Source of the DNA: an uncultured Bacteroidales bacterium
Lineage (GTDB): Bacteria; Bacteroidota; Bacteroidia; Bacteroidales; Bacteroidaceae
DNA: 64,000 nt
Direction of reading: 5' to 3'
NCBI GenBank assembly: GCA_902789725.1
Contig: CADAPC010000004.1
Span: 1-64,000, forward strand
Below are positions 1-7,582 of this stretch, in pieces. Every line of letters starts with the position of its first letter. The first letter of the stretch is position 1. Made by a program: the position numbers and the translations under genes. A model generated the notes under the pieces. The model was not told the DNA's origin. It searched no databases and saw only the letters and a list, made by a program, of their open reading frames with translations.

Positions 1-174
1 TGATGTTGTGCTGTTGCTTTTTACTGAAAGCTGCTACTAACGACTCATAAATCTACCCTTAATCGTGTATTGGATGATAGTTGCGGATTTTAGGTTAAAC
101 TCATTCTCTATCTAACTTTAATAGGCCGTTTGTGTCGGTCTGTCCTGTACTAATCCCTCTGTATCAATCAATTC

Positions 175-183
175 GGGGGGGGG
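175..183. repeat. G9 homopolymer tract
   Basis: Nine consecutive G lie 20 bp beyond the stop of the UpxY gene, in an otherwise AT-rich stretch. The remaining 1-203 shows no open frame I can support. Long G runs are prone to slipped-strand length change; whether this one varies is unknown. Confidence 0.6.
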
Positions 184-203
184 TAATTCGTGTTTCCATA
201 ATC

Positions 204-824
204 TCAGTCTATGATTTGAATATATTCCGGCTTCACCTCAGCTGAAACCGCCAGTAGGTCGGGAATAATGACGACAAGCTGCCGACCTCTCTTTTTTGCC
301 ACTTTTATGAAGTAGCCCTCCACCTGGTCGAACGGTCCGCCATGTACCCTTACTCTTTTACCTTTTTCAATGTTGATTTTATCTTTTTCCTTGTTGATTT
401 CGCTGATTTTGTAGAAGTGTACCTCTTCATCTGCCTGCTTGCACACCTTGATGAAGTTGGTCATGTCTTCATCAGGTACAGTCAGATAGACAAGTTCTCC
501 GCCACTTTTCCATGTGACAAACTGTAGGTCGTAATAATAATTGTGTTTGAAATCAACAATCTTCTGATGACTTGCATGCACAAACACCAGACTATGGATG
601 ACGGGTACCATGAAAAAGACTTTCTTGCCCTTGACAGTGCGAAGGACTTTCTGCTTGGGTATGAAATACTCTAAGCCATACGTTTCATTAGAGAGCCGAT
701 CTTCGGCAGTATTCTCGTTCTTGTAGGCCCGCATGACATACCACAGTATCTTATCCTTGTCCAATACATTCACCATACTGTTTTGACATGTGTTTTTTGA
801 GAAAAGAACGTACTCATGGTTCAT
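204..824 (-). CDS. UpxY-family transcription antiterminator (NusG-like)
   Basis: A 206-aa NusG-like protein. The N-terminal NGN-type domain begins around residue 28 (WYVMRAYKNE) and contains the YFIPKQ and FVHA strands typical of UpxY/RfaH-like factors; a C-terminal KOW-type segment includes GKRVRVHGGPFDQVEGYF. In Bacteroides, UpxY proteins stop premature termination in the long leader of their own surface-polysaccharide operon. Downstream genes would lie to the left, outside the window. The start at 824 is taken as the first ATG; Met17 is an alternative. Just upstream is a 20-bp inverted repeat pair enclosing a promoter that currently points away from this gene, so expression is probably phase-variable. 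The family call is firm; the target operon is unknown. Confidence 0.85.
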   Translation of the reverse strand: MNHEYVLFSKNTCQNSMVNVLDKDKILWYVMRAYKNENTAEDRLSNETYGLEYFIPKQKVLRTVKGKKVFFMVPVIHSLVFVHASHQKIVDFKHNYYYDLQFVTWKSGGELVYLTVPDEDMTNFIKVCKQADEEVHFYKISEINKEKDKINIEKGKRVRVHGGPFDQVEGYFIKVAKKRGRQLVVIIPDLLAVSAEVKPEYIQIID

Positions 825-969
825 CCCGATATGCGTATCGGTCTGTATATCAGCAACTTTCTATGTGTTTCAACTACAATAGTCATCTATTCTCATCTTT
901 CTGAGTCCACCCCCTGCAAAGCCCCTCTTTACGACATAAAAATTCGGTCGGAAAAGGTATGCAAAAGAT

Positions 970-989
970 GTTTCTCTCTTTAAGAGAAA
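970..989. repeat. Left inverted repeat of putative invertible promoter
   Basis: GTTTCTCTCTTTAAGAGAAA, matched perfectly as reverse complement at 1155-1174. A GCAAAAG-type block is also shared just outside both arms with a small gap. The arm is itself nearly palindromic (TCTCTT t AAGAGA), as expected for a tyrosine-recombinase core site. Confidence 0.8.
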
Positions 990-1110
990 TATCGTTTTGC
1001 TAAACAGTTGATATTGAGGTATCATTTTATCGTAAAAGACATATTTGCTCAACAATTGCTTGACGGAAATCAACAAATTTTAGCATTTTTGTAAAAAAGT
1101 CGCTATATAA

Positions 1111-1142
1111 TTTGGTGAATTGGAGTTATTTTCATATTTTTG
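1111..1142 (+). promoter_or_regulatory. Promoter inside the invertible segment (OFF orientation for upxY)
   Basis: TTTG at 1111-1114, 20 nt, TATTTTTG at 1135-1142: an exact match to the Bacteroides sigma-A promoter pattern. As sequenced it fires rightward, away from the UpxY gene. Inversion between the repeats would move the -7 box to about 1002-1009 on the minus strand and give a leader of about 170 nt before the start at 824. Confidence 0.7.
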
Positions 1143-1154
1143 CATCCCGAAGAG

Positions 1155-1174
1155 TTTCTCTTAAAGAGAGAAAC
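1155..1174. repeat. Right inverted repeat of putative invertible promoter
   Basis: Reverse complement of 970-989 over all 20 bp. The enclosed segment 990-1154 (165 bp) is similar in size to the invertible promoters of Bacteroides capsule loci. The segment has no convincing gene; a 68-codon frame at 870-1076 crosses the left repeat and looks spurious. Confidence 0.8.
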
Positions 1175-1255
1175 ACCTTTTTGCTCAACAATCCCCGACT
1201 TTTTTATTATAGTTGCGGTATCACACCGCAATACAATAGTTATAAATATTGAAAT

Positions 1256-1285
1256 AAAGGTGCAGTGAGACGCTGCACCTCCTAA
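1256..1285 (+). repeat. Intergenic hairpin repeat, family A, copy 1
   Basis: GGTGCAGTGAGACGCTGCACC followed by TCCTA belongs to a family of four with consensus GTGCGGTGAGNCACCGCAC then CTCCTA. This copy is on the plus strand at the 3' end of the recombinase gene; the others (2560-2586, 3088-3118, 11101-11130) are on the minus strand, in the sense of the tra mRNA. Confidence 0.6.
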
Positions 1286-2490
1286 AGAGAATTGATGATG
1301 AGATTGTTGGCGTTGTCAACGACAGAGGTGTCCAATGAGGAGAGGTATATCTGTGTGGTTTTCTCGGAGTCATGCCCCAATGCCTCGCTGATAGTAGATA
1401 CGGGCACGTTCTTGCTCTTGGCTATGCTTGCCCAGGAGTGGCGGGCTACGTAGGTGGTCAGGGGTACGGACAGGCCTATCATTTCTCCGATTTTCTTCAA
1501 CTGCTTGGTGATACGGCTATAGGCATTCTTGTACTGTCTCCAGAATATGGCTCCCTCTCCTTTTGCTATAGGGAGCAGGTAGGGAGAATCATCTGTTTTG
1601 TACTTCGCCACTATCTCCTGCATGGCAGGTTCCCATTTGATGTGCAACTGTTGTGAGGTCTTCTGACGGCGGTAAATGAGCGTACTGCCATGCAGATTGC
1701 TTGGTGTAAGTTGTGCCATATCGATGAACGACATCCCACGGGTATAGAAACTGAACAGGAACATATCCCTTGCAAGCTCCAAACGGGGGTTCAGACTCAA
1801 GTCCAGCTCTTTCAGTTGCTTGATGATTTCCAAGGGGAGTGCCCGCTTGACGGTCTTGTCGATGCCGGTATATACATGCTTGAACGGTGAGGAAGAGATG
1901 ACCAGTCCGTCATCTACGGCATGATTGTAGATGGTGCGCAGGTTGCGGATGTAGAAAGAGGTGGTGTTGCGGCACAGTCCGCTGTCTTTCAGCCACTGTT
2001 CATAGCCTTGTATCGTTGTCCCATCGACTTCCTCCAATGGCACATCGCCTCCTTTCAGGTAACGCTGGAGGCTGTTGAGGGTGGTTTTGTACCTTGCTAC
2101 CATCCGCTTCTTGCCGATGCGTCTCAGTTTTTCGTTCAACTCCAGCGTATAGCCGATAATGCCATGTAATTCTTTTCCCTCATGGAAGTTGTCAACGACG
2201 GTGTCTGCTGTATATGACTGCCCTTCCTTGTCCAACCGTGCAATGACCAACAGCAGTTTCTTCCTGTCAGCATCCAATGTATCTTTCAAGGAAAGAAGAT
2301 AGGCTTGACGTTGTGGAGTGACGGAAGTTGGCAAAATGATGTTTGAATGGTCCGCATCCCACTCTGAGGAATAGATTCTGTACTCTGTATGGATCTGACG
2401 TGCCACACGATTGTGTATCACCTGATAATACAGGCGACCCTCTTTCTCTTGAACAGATGATGTTCTGAACTTTAATTTGATGGATGCCAT
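1282..2490 (-). CDS. Tyrosine recombinase, probable invertase for the upxY promoter
   Basis: A 402-aa tyrosine recombinase with an N-terminal arm domain, an SAM-like core-binding domain (about residues 100-210) and a catalytic domain. Visible catalytic residues are Arg251 (FYTRG), Lys277, Arg350 (TYVAR), His373 (LGH) and nucleophile Tyr382 (QIYL). The first His of the usual H-x-x-R box is Tyr347. Its 3' end is about 110 bp from the inverted repeats that enclose the upxY promoter, the arrangement seen where a local recombinase flips a neighbouring promoter in Bacteroides. A second, separate integrase with a full RKHRHY set lies at the other end of the element, which makes this one less likely to be the element's own integrase. 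The invertase role is inferred from position. Confidence 0.8.
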   Translation of the reverse strand: MASIKLKFRTSSVQEKEGRLYYQVIHNRVARQIHTEYRIYSSEWDADHSNIILPTSVTPQRQAYLLSLKDTLDADRKKLLLVIARLDKEGQSYTADTVVDNFHEGKELHGIIGYTLELNEKLRRIGKKRMVARYKTTLNSLQRYLKGGDVPLEEVDGTTIQGYEQWLKDSGLCRNTTSFYIRNLRTIYNHAVDDGLVISSSPFKHVYTGIDKTVKRALPLEIIKQLKELDLSLNPRLELARDMFLFSFYTRGMSFIDMAQLTPSNLHGSTLIYRRQKTSQQLHIKWEPAMQEIVAKYKTDDSPYLLPIAKGEGAIFWRQYKNAYSRITKQLKKIGEMIGLSVPLTTYVARHSWASIAKSKNVPVSTISEALGHDSEKTTQIYLSSLDTSVVDNANNLIINSL

Positions 2491-2559
2491 AATGCTCTGA
2501 CTTTAACATTGAAATTGCAATTATTACCTTTATATATAATATAAGTGACAGACAAACAG

Positions 2560-2586
2560 GTATAGGAGGGATGGTGCCTCACCGCT
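2560..2586 (-). repeat. Intergenic hairpin repeat, family A, copy 4 (degenerate)
   Basis: Minus-strand CGGTGAGGCACCATCCCTCCTA. It overlaps the lysozyme stop codon (the TGA lies within GGTGAGG). The stem is weaker than in the other copies, but the order of GGTGAG, CACC and CCTCCTA is kept. Confidence 0.45.
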
Positions 2587-3076
2587 CGGCATACAACAGC
2601 TGATATTCCACCCACCTCCGTTTCCTAATGGATGCCACTGCTTTTCCCCTCCATTTGCAATAGCTCAGATAGAGTGGCAGGATGTCCCTGTCGCCACGTT
2701 CCAATCGGGTGAGCAGGGACGCTTTCGGGTATCGTCCATTGCCTAACAACTTGGCTGGTCCAATCTGGTACGAGAGGGTGGCAAGCAGATAAGCATCCCT
2801 GCCATAACGGGCATATAGGCGCAGGTGCCGGAGGAGGTCTGTCCGTAACAGCAAATCTGCACGCTGACGTGTCAGTGTTTTCGGGAAACGCTCTCCCTTC
2901 TGTAGCTGGTGACCATAGCCCACATAGCCCGGTGTGGTCTTTGGGTCGTGCCAACCCTCGAAGTGTTTGGTAATGGCTACCATCCGTTCAAACAGTGCCC
3001 TGTCAATGGTTTGGCTTTGACAGGGCACGCTACAGATGGCCAACATGCTCAATAGTACGATGATGTATCTTCTCAT
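2579..3076 (-). CDS. Exported phage-type lysozyme of the conjugation operon
   Basis: A 165-aa protein with a signal peptide (about residues 1-21, ending in SQT) and a lysozyme/muramidase fold. The motifs FEGWH, the TPGYVGYGH block with the catalytic-site Gly-Tyr-Gly-His pattern, and a C-terminal LPLYLSYCKWRGK segment resemble the GH24-like TraQ lysozymes of Bacteroides conjugative transposons. Local peptidoglycan opening for the secretion channel is the expected role. It is the last gene of the long leftward tra operon, 53 nt after the coupling protein, with a family A hairpin in the gap and another at its stop codon. Confidence 0.75.
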   Translation of the reverse strand: MRRYIIVLLSMLAICSVPCQSQTIDRALFERMVAITKHFEGWHDPKTTPGYVGYGHQLQKGERFPKTLTRQRADLLLRTDLLRHLRLYARYGRDAYLLATLSYQIGPAKLLGNGRYPKASLLTRLERGDRDILPLYLSYCKWRGKAVASIRKRRWVEYQLLYAER

Positions 3077-3087
3077 TACATTATTTT

Positions 3088-3118
3088 ATATAGGAGGTGC
3101 GATGTCTCACCGCACTCT
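3088..3118 (-). repeat. Intergenic hairpin repeat, family A, copy 2
   Basis: Minus-strand GTGCGGTGAGACATCGCAC followed by CTCCTA, between the coupling protein and the lysozyme. It ends 12 nt before the lysozyme ATG, so it could affect translation start or mRNA processing. Confidence 0.6.
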
Positions 3119-3129
3119 AATCAATATCA

Positions 3130-5319
3130 CTACATCATAGTGCGGAACTGCTGAATCTCTTTAATCATGGCTTTCACGTCCTCCCCAACCTGAACGAAGT
3201 TCTTGTAGAGGATGCGCTCTCGCTCTTCTTTCGACTTGAACTTATAGAACTTAGGGAGAGGGACATACTCCGATTCCTCCTTCTTTATTTCCGTCATATC
3301 GAAGTCGGTCTTGCAGTAGAACTTGGATGTCTTGAACTCCTCGCTCTCCTGGATGTTCATGCTTCCGTTCATCCCGGTCTTGGTGACTACGAAGTCACGG
3401 GCGGTCTGTCCACATATCCAACCTGTGGGCATATCGGAGATTTTGCTTGCAGGCACCAGGCTGTCCATATTCTCATTGAGGTTGATGGAGGTCTTGTCAC
3501 GGTCGATGGTCACGCCCTTTTTGAGTTGCACTACTTTACCGAAGATGTCACTCGACAGCCATTCGAGGGTTTCCTTGGCTCTTGCCGAACCGCTCACCAC
3601 ATTGCCCACGGTGGTGATGATTTTCTGCATACCCACCTTGCCATAATCGGCTTCCAACTGCGGAAGTTCCTGAAAGCCAAGTGCCACGCTCACCTTGTTG
3701 CTTCGGGCTGTGCCTATCAGTCGGTCTATCTTGTGGAAATACAAGGTCGGCAACTCATCGACGATGATGCTGACAGGAACGTTCTTGCCCTGTCCTGTAT
3801 TCACCCTCGTTACAAGGCGGTTGAGAATCAAGGCATTCAGTGCACCGATGATGCTCTCCATCTCGGGGTCGTTGGCAATGAGCAGATAACTTGGATTCTT
3901 CGGGTCACTGACCTTCAGGTCGAAGTCATCGCCGTCCTTGTGGAATATCCAGTAAGATTCCTTGGTGGCGAGACGGGAGGTATAGACACGTAGCGTGCCA
4001 ATCATACCTTCCAACTGCTCCATGGCTTTGTTGGCAAAGGCAGTCTGGAACGGGCCAAGCAAGGGGGCTACCTCGTTGTCGGTCTGAAGTACCTCGAAGA
4101 TGGTCTGATAACTCTCATTGAGGAACGATAGGATATGTGGCATGTCGCTGTACTTGCCCAACCAATAAGCGGGCTGCACCTCCGCGCCCGAATGGTCGAA
4201 CACCCGTCCTGTGGGTATCAGCCTTTTCGTCTTTGGGTCTTCACGCCGCTCGGCAATCAGCATCTTTCCGTCCTTGTCGTAGGGCTCCTTGCCGTAGTTG
4301 CAGAAGAAATAGATGCAGGCGGCAAGGAAGTTGACGGCAGAGGTCTGGAAGAACTGGTCGCTGCCACCGCCGCCTTCCTTCTTGCCTTTTTGCAGGGATT
4401 CAAGCAGGGTCTCGGCGGTCTCGCTCGCTGCGGCAAGGTTGTTGATGTACTTCAACTGGATGGGGTTCACACGGCGCGAATACTCCACATCCACAAAGTT
4501 GATGATGTTGAACTTCATGCCATGGGGCATCTTGCTGTCCTTGGCATTCTTGTTCTTCAAGTAATGATAGTAGAGTTTGGTGGCGAGAGTGGGAAACTTA
4601 TAGTCGTACACCACCATGGCAAAGCCCTTCTCGCTGTGCTGCCTGATAAACGGCTCGATGATGGAGAAGGTCTTACCAGAACCAGGAGTACCCACAACCC
4701 ATGTGCCACGGAACGGATTGACGATGTTCACCCATCCCTTGCGGAACTTGCCCTTGTAATAATAGCGCATAGGGATGTTCACGCTGTACTTGTTCTCCTG
4801 CAACTCCCTGCATTGCTCAAAGCTCTCATTCTCGAAGTTGAAGCGGTCTTTCAGCAGCCCTTCCTTCAGGAACTTAGAGATATTGTCGAGGGCGATATGC
4901 ACCAATACGACACCGACGATGGAAGTGAGCATATAGAGCCAAGTGTTCAAACGGAGGGTATAGAAACAGGGCATTATCGAATGACCGAACAGCCATACGG
5001 ACTGCACAATCAGCAGCACTCCCGACAGCAGCGGATAGAGCACCTGCCTGCGAGCGTCAAACTCCAGATGCTTCTTGTTGCGCGTTCCCACACAGGTGAT
5101 ACATATCAGCAGGAACGTAGCCACCTTGCTATACACGAGGTTGCCGTCATGGTAAATCATCCACCGCTTGATGCGAGTGTGGATATCCGTCACTACGCCG
5201 CCCAAGAAGTCCAACTGCTCCGGCTCCAGTGCGTAGGCGAAGAACTCCATCAGGATGGAGACATAAATCACCGCCCTGAATATCTTGTAAAAACCCTGTA
5301 ACTCTTTGCTTTCTTCCAT
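3130..5319 (-). CDS. Type IV coupling protein (VirD4/TraG family)
   Basis: A 729-aa VirD4-like ATPase expected to link the relaxase-DNA complex to the secretion channel at the inner membrane. The N-terminal 150 residues have four hydrophobic segments (about 12-30, 62-78, 96-112, 125-146). Walker A is GTPGSGKT at residues 210-217; the Walker B region VSIIVDELPTL is near residue 515. In Bacteroides elements this protein is often called MobC or TraG. It is the penultimate gene of the tra operon, after the fimbrillin-like gene. Its usual relaxase partner is not in the window. Confidence 0.9.
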   Translation of the reverse strand: MEESKELQGFYKIFRAVIYVSILMEFFAYALEPEQLDFLGGVVTDIHTRIKRWMIYHDGNLVYSKVATFLLICITCVGTRNKKHLEFDARRQVLYPLLSGVLLIVQSVWLFGHSIMPCFYTLRLNTWLYMLTSIVGVVLVHIALDNISKFLKEGLLKDRFNFENESFEQCRELQENKYSVNIPMRYYYKGKFRKGWVNIVNPFRGTWVVGTPGSGKTFSIIEPFIRQHSEKGFAMVVYDYKFPTLATKLYYHYLKNKNAKDSKMPHGMKFNIINFVDVEYSRRVNPIQLKYINNLAAASETAETLLESLQKGKKEGGGGSDQFFQTSAVNFLAACIYFFCNYGKEPYDKDGKMLIAERREDPKTKRLIPTGRVFDHSGAEVQPAYWLGKYSDMPHILSFLNESYQTIFEVLQTDNEVAPLLGPFQTAFANKAMEQLEGMIGTLRVYTSRLATKESYWIFHKDGDDFDLKVSDPKNPSYLLIANDPEMESIIGALNALILNRLVTRVNTGQGKNVPVSIIVDELPTLYFHKIDRLIGTARSNKVSVALGFQELPQLEADYGKVGMQKIITTVGNVVSGSARAKETLEWLSSDIFGKVVQLKKGVTIDRDKTSINLNENMDSLVPASKISDMPTGWICGQTARDFVVTKTGMNGSMNIQESEEFKTSKFYCKTDFDMTEIKKEESEYVPLPKFYKFKSKEERERILYKNFVQVGEDVKAMIKEIQQFRTMM

Positions 5320-5399
5320 TTACTTTACGATGATGTTGGGTGATAATGAGAAAAGATGAAGGATGCCACGGTGGACACCCTCCAATCCTCTTATGAGTT

Positions 5400-6308
5400 T
5401 TATTCGTAGCCGTTGATGGTCTTCTCAGACTCTACTGTCCACGGAGAAATAGTTGCAGATATGACCTCCAAGGTGTTGCGTACAGGCTTCAATGAATAGC
5501 TGTAGGAATGACCCGCTTTCCACGTGTCGTTTGTGAGGAATACGAAGTTCTCCCCATTGCTGAGTTGCAATGTCATGTCTGGCATAACCTGTGCAGGAAC
5601 ATAAAGCGTATATTCCATGTGGTCACTTTGTGGGTCGCCGAAATAATAGGTCGTCACCGACTCGTCACTGCATTCTACCTTTCCGGTCTTGATGTTGAAA
5701 GTACCGCTGTCAAAATAACCGACGAACGTGAGTAGGCTTCCTGCAAAATCATTGGTGGTGAAACCGTATTCTGGTGAGGTATAGACCTTGATGATGACAC
5801 GCACCATCTGATGGGTGAAGTTCAATGTAAGGCTCGGATTGGCGTATGATGCCGCTCCACTGGCAAACAGAAAATCATTGACCTTCTGCTCACTCTGTAC
5901 AGCTGCCTCCGGCACTTGGAACTCTATGAGGTCGTTGGTAGGATTTGCCGTATAGGGATAGTAGGCATTGAAGGTGTGAGTGTCTGTGTCCGTGAAAAAC
6001 ACCTTGTTGGCTGACACAAACTGATTCGTGCCGCCGCTTCGGGTGAACTTCATATTGTTGATCATCCCTGTGGAAGAGATGCCAATCATATCATTGAGTT
6101 CCCACTGGTTGTCAACGGCTCGTGTGGAAACGGCAGGTTGCAGCATCTCCAGATTGGTGAATACCTGAAGCTGCTTGGTTGATGTGCTGTCGGTCACGAC
6201 CACAGAACCTCCGCCACCGGGCAGGTAAATCTCATTGACGATGTCTTGGTCACAGGACGTGAGGAGCATGGCTCCAAGTCCCAACATTAGAAACAAATTC
6301 TTTTTCAT
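5400..6308 (-). CDS. Fimbrillin-like (Mfa1-like) lipoprotein in the tra operon
   Basis: A 302-aa protein with a lipoprotein signal (lipobox LTSC, Cys19). Motifs are typical of the fimbrillin/Mfa-like family: STRAV near residue 63, W..ND.IGIS, then FNAYYPYT. The Arg in STRAV sits where type V pilin precursors are trimmed by an Arg-specific protease; processing here is inference. Type V pili form on the outer surface by strand exchange of such lipoproteins. The gene lies between a small lipoprotein and the coupling protein, where classical elements carry other genes, so it may be a mating adhesin. Family call good, role unknown. Confidence 0.75.
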   Translation of the reverse strand: MKKNLFLMLGLGAMLLTSCDQDIVNEIYLPGGGGSVVVTDSTSTKQLQVFTNLEMLQPAVSTRAVDNQWELNDMIGISSTGMINNMKFTRSGGTNQFVSANKVFFTDTDTHTFNAYYPYTANPTNDLIEFQVPEAAVQSEQKVNDFLFASGAASYANPSLTLNFTHQMVRVIIKVYTSPEYGFTTNDFAGSLLTFVGYFDSGTFNIKTGKVECSDESVTTYYFGDPQSDHMEYTLYVPAQVMPDMTLQLSNGENFVFLTNDTWKAGHSYSYSLKPVRNTLEVISATISPWTVESEKTINGYE

Positions 6309-6374
6309 GCTTTTTCTTTTTTAATTGTTGTACTTTGATGATGATACGGGTGATACTCGATGTCTGTATATGGG

Positions 6375-7040
6375 CTAATCCATAATCGTGATGATGGGTC
6401 TCGCCTTATGCGGCTGCCACTTGGGAGTCTCCTGTATGGCACCGCTTCCCAGTGAGTAAAGCCATGCCTTGGCGGTCGCTTGTCCTTCTACCTCCGTTGA
6501 AGTCCAATACCAACAGTCATCATCCTCATCGGGGATAGGTGTGCCGCCGCATTTCAGGATGTATGGGTTGATGATGTCCTTGGCATGATAGAGCAGACGC
6601 ATCTGTGCCACACTGGGGATATAGGCACTTTGCCCGTAACGCCACATGTCGAAGACACGCTCAGCCAAAGGCGACTTCACATCGGTCGTGCCATAAAGGG
6701 CAAAAGTGTTCTTGTTGCCGTCGTAGGCGGTGAGGTCACAGGATGTGTCCTGTTCCACACCGATACTGTCAGCAAAGGCTTCGGGAGCGATGTCCCACAG
6801 ATAGACGGCATATCCGTTTCCCTCCATTTCTTCCCTCTGATTGACGTTGAACACCACTGCAATGGCTTGCTTGCACGATTGCTCGTAGGTTTCGTAGGGC
6901 ATCACCTTGCCGTCAGTGGTCAAGATATGGGTGACCTTCATGGCTGTGTCGGGAAAGTCCTGATGCTCGTCACAGGCAGTCAGCAACACCGTTGCCGCAA
7001 CTGCCAAGATTGAAAACAGTTTCTTCATACGCATAGTCAT
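6375..7040 (-). CDS. Lipoprotein with DUF1566-like tail
   Basis: A 221-aa protein with lipobox LTAC and a likely outer-surface location. The C-terminal half (about residues 140-220) has YIPSVAQMRLLYH, CWYWTSTE and KARPI, the pattern of the DUF1566/Lcl C-terminal adhesin-like fold also found in minor or tip proteins of fimbrial loci. Its ATG overlaps the TraO stop (ATGA), suggesting translational coupling; Met5 at 7028 is an alternative start. It is followed by the fimbrillin-like gene, so the two may act as an anchor or tip and its subunit. This is inference from domain type and order. Confidence 0.6.
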   Translation of the reverse strand: MTMRMKKLFSILAVAATVLLTACDEHQDFPDTAMKVTHILTTDGKVMPYETYEQSCKQAIAVVFNVNQREEMEGNGYAVYLWDIAPEAFADSIGVEQDTSCDLTAYDGNKNTFALYGTTDVKSPLAERVFDMWRYGQSAYIPSVAQMRLLYHAKDIINPYILKCGGTPIPDEDDDCWYWTSTEVEGQATAKAWLYSLGSGAIQETPKWQPHKARPIITIMD

Positions 7041-7582
7041 TTTACAGGAAGTTTCACACCCAGGACAATACCCGTTCTGAACAGGTCTTCACCCTTGATC
7101 ATCACATCGGTCTTCACCTGCCAGAAGAGCTTCCAGCCGTGTCTGAGTGTATAGTTTTGCTCATAGCCGAGGTGGATGCCACCCAAGAACCTGTCAGTAT
7201 CGCTACCTGCCGATGCTCCTATGCGCATGTTGCCATGGTGGTTGCGTCCTCTTGCCACACAGGGCTTATAGGCAAAGCCGAAACCATAACTGCGGTAGTT
7301 GTTCCAAAAACTCTCAGGACAGACATGACCGCACGATGCGCTCTCGTTCCACTTGATATATCCGTTTGCAAAATACTCCCACGCATTGTGGTACTTCGTC
7401 TCATACTCGTAGGACAGCGTCACGTCCAGTCCTCGCTCATACAGGCATCCGAACCCCAAGGATATGCGGTCGCTATTCTGCTGCGCCATTGCCGGAGTCA
7501 TGCTTGCCATAAAACAGATGACAACGAGTAAGGTATGCACAAGCCAATTCCTCACTCCTAATTCCTCATTCCTAATTCTCAT
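7037..7582 (-). CDS. traO: Conjugal transfer protein TraO
   Basis: A 181-aa exported protein with a signal peptide ending near AMAQ (about residue 34), then a beta-rich domain rich in Gly and aromatic residues (LGFGCLYERGLDVTLSYEYE, GIVLGVKLPVK), as in TraO of Bacteroides conjugative transposons. It probably resides in the outer membrane or periplasm. The start shares one base with the TraN stop (TAATG). The first 12 codons are made of a short repeat (GAGGAATTAGG-like, about 7545-7582), which looks like a non-coding repeat captured as the N-terminus. Confidence 0.75.
   Translation of the reverse strand: MRIRNEELGVRNWLVHTLLVVICFMASMTPAMAQQNSDRISLGFGCLYERGLDVTLSYEYETKYHNAWEYFANGYIKWNESASCGHVCPESFWNNYRSYGFGFAYKPCVARGRNHHGNMRIGASAGSDTDRFLGGIHLGYEQNYTLRHGWKLFWQVKTDVMIKGEDLFRTGIVLGVKLPVK

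Noticed and set aside
870..1076. 68-codon frame upstream of upxY
   Set aside because: It runs across the left inverted repeat and into the invertible segment, has no protein-like composition and would be broken by inversion.
4135..5301. 388-codon plus-strand frame opposite the coupling protein
   Set aside because: It is antisense to a gene with clear Walker motifs, is His/Val/Gln-rich without domains, and reflects codon bias on the opposite strand.
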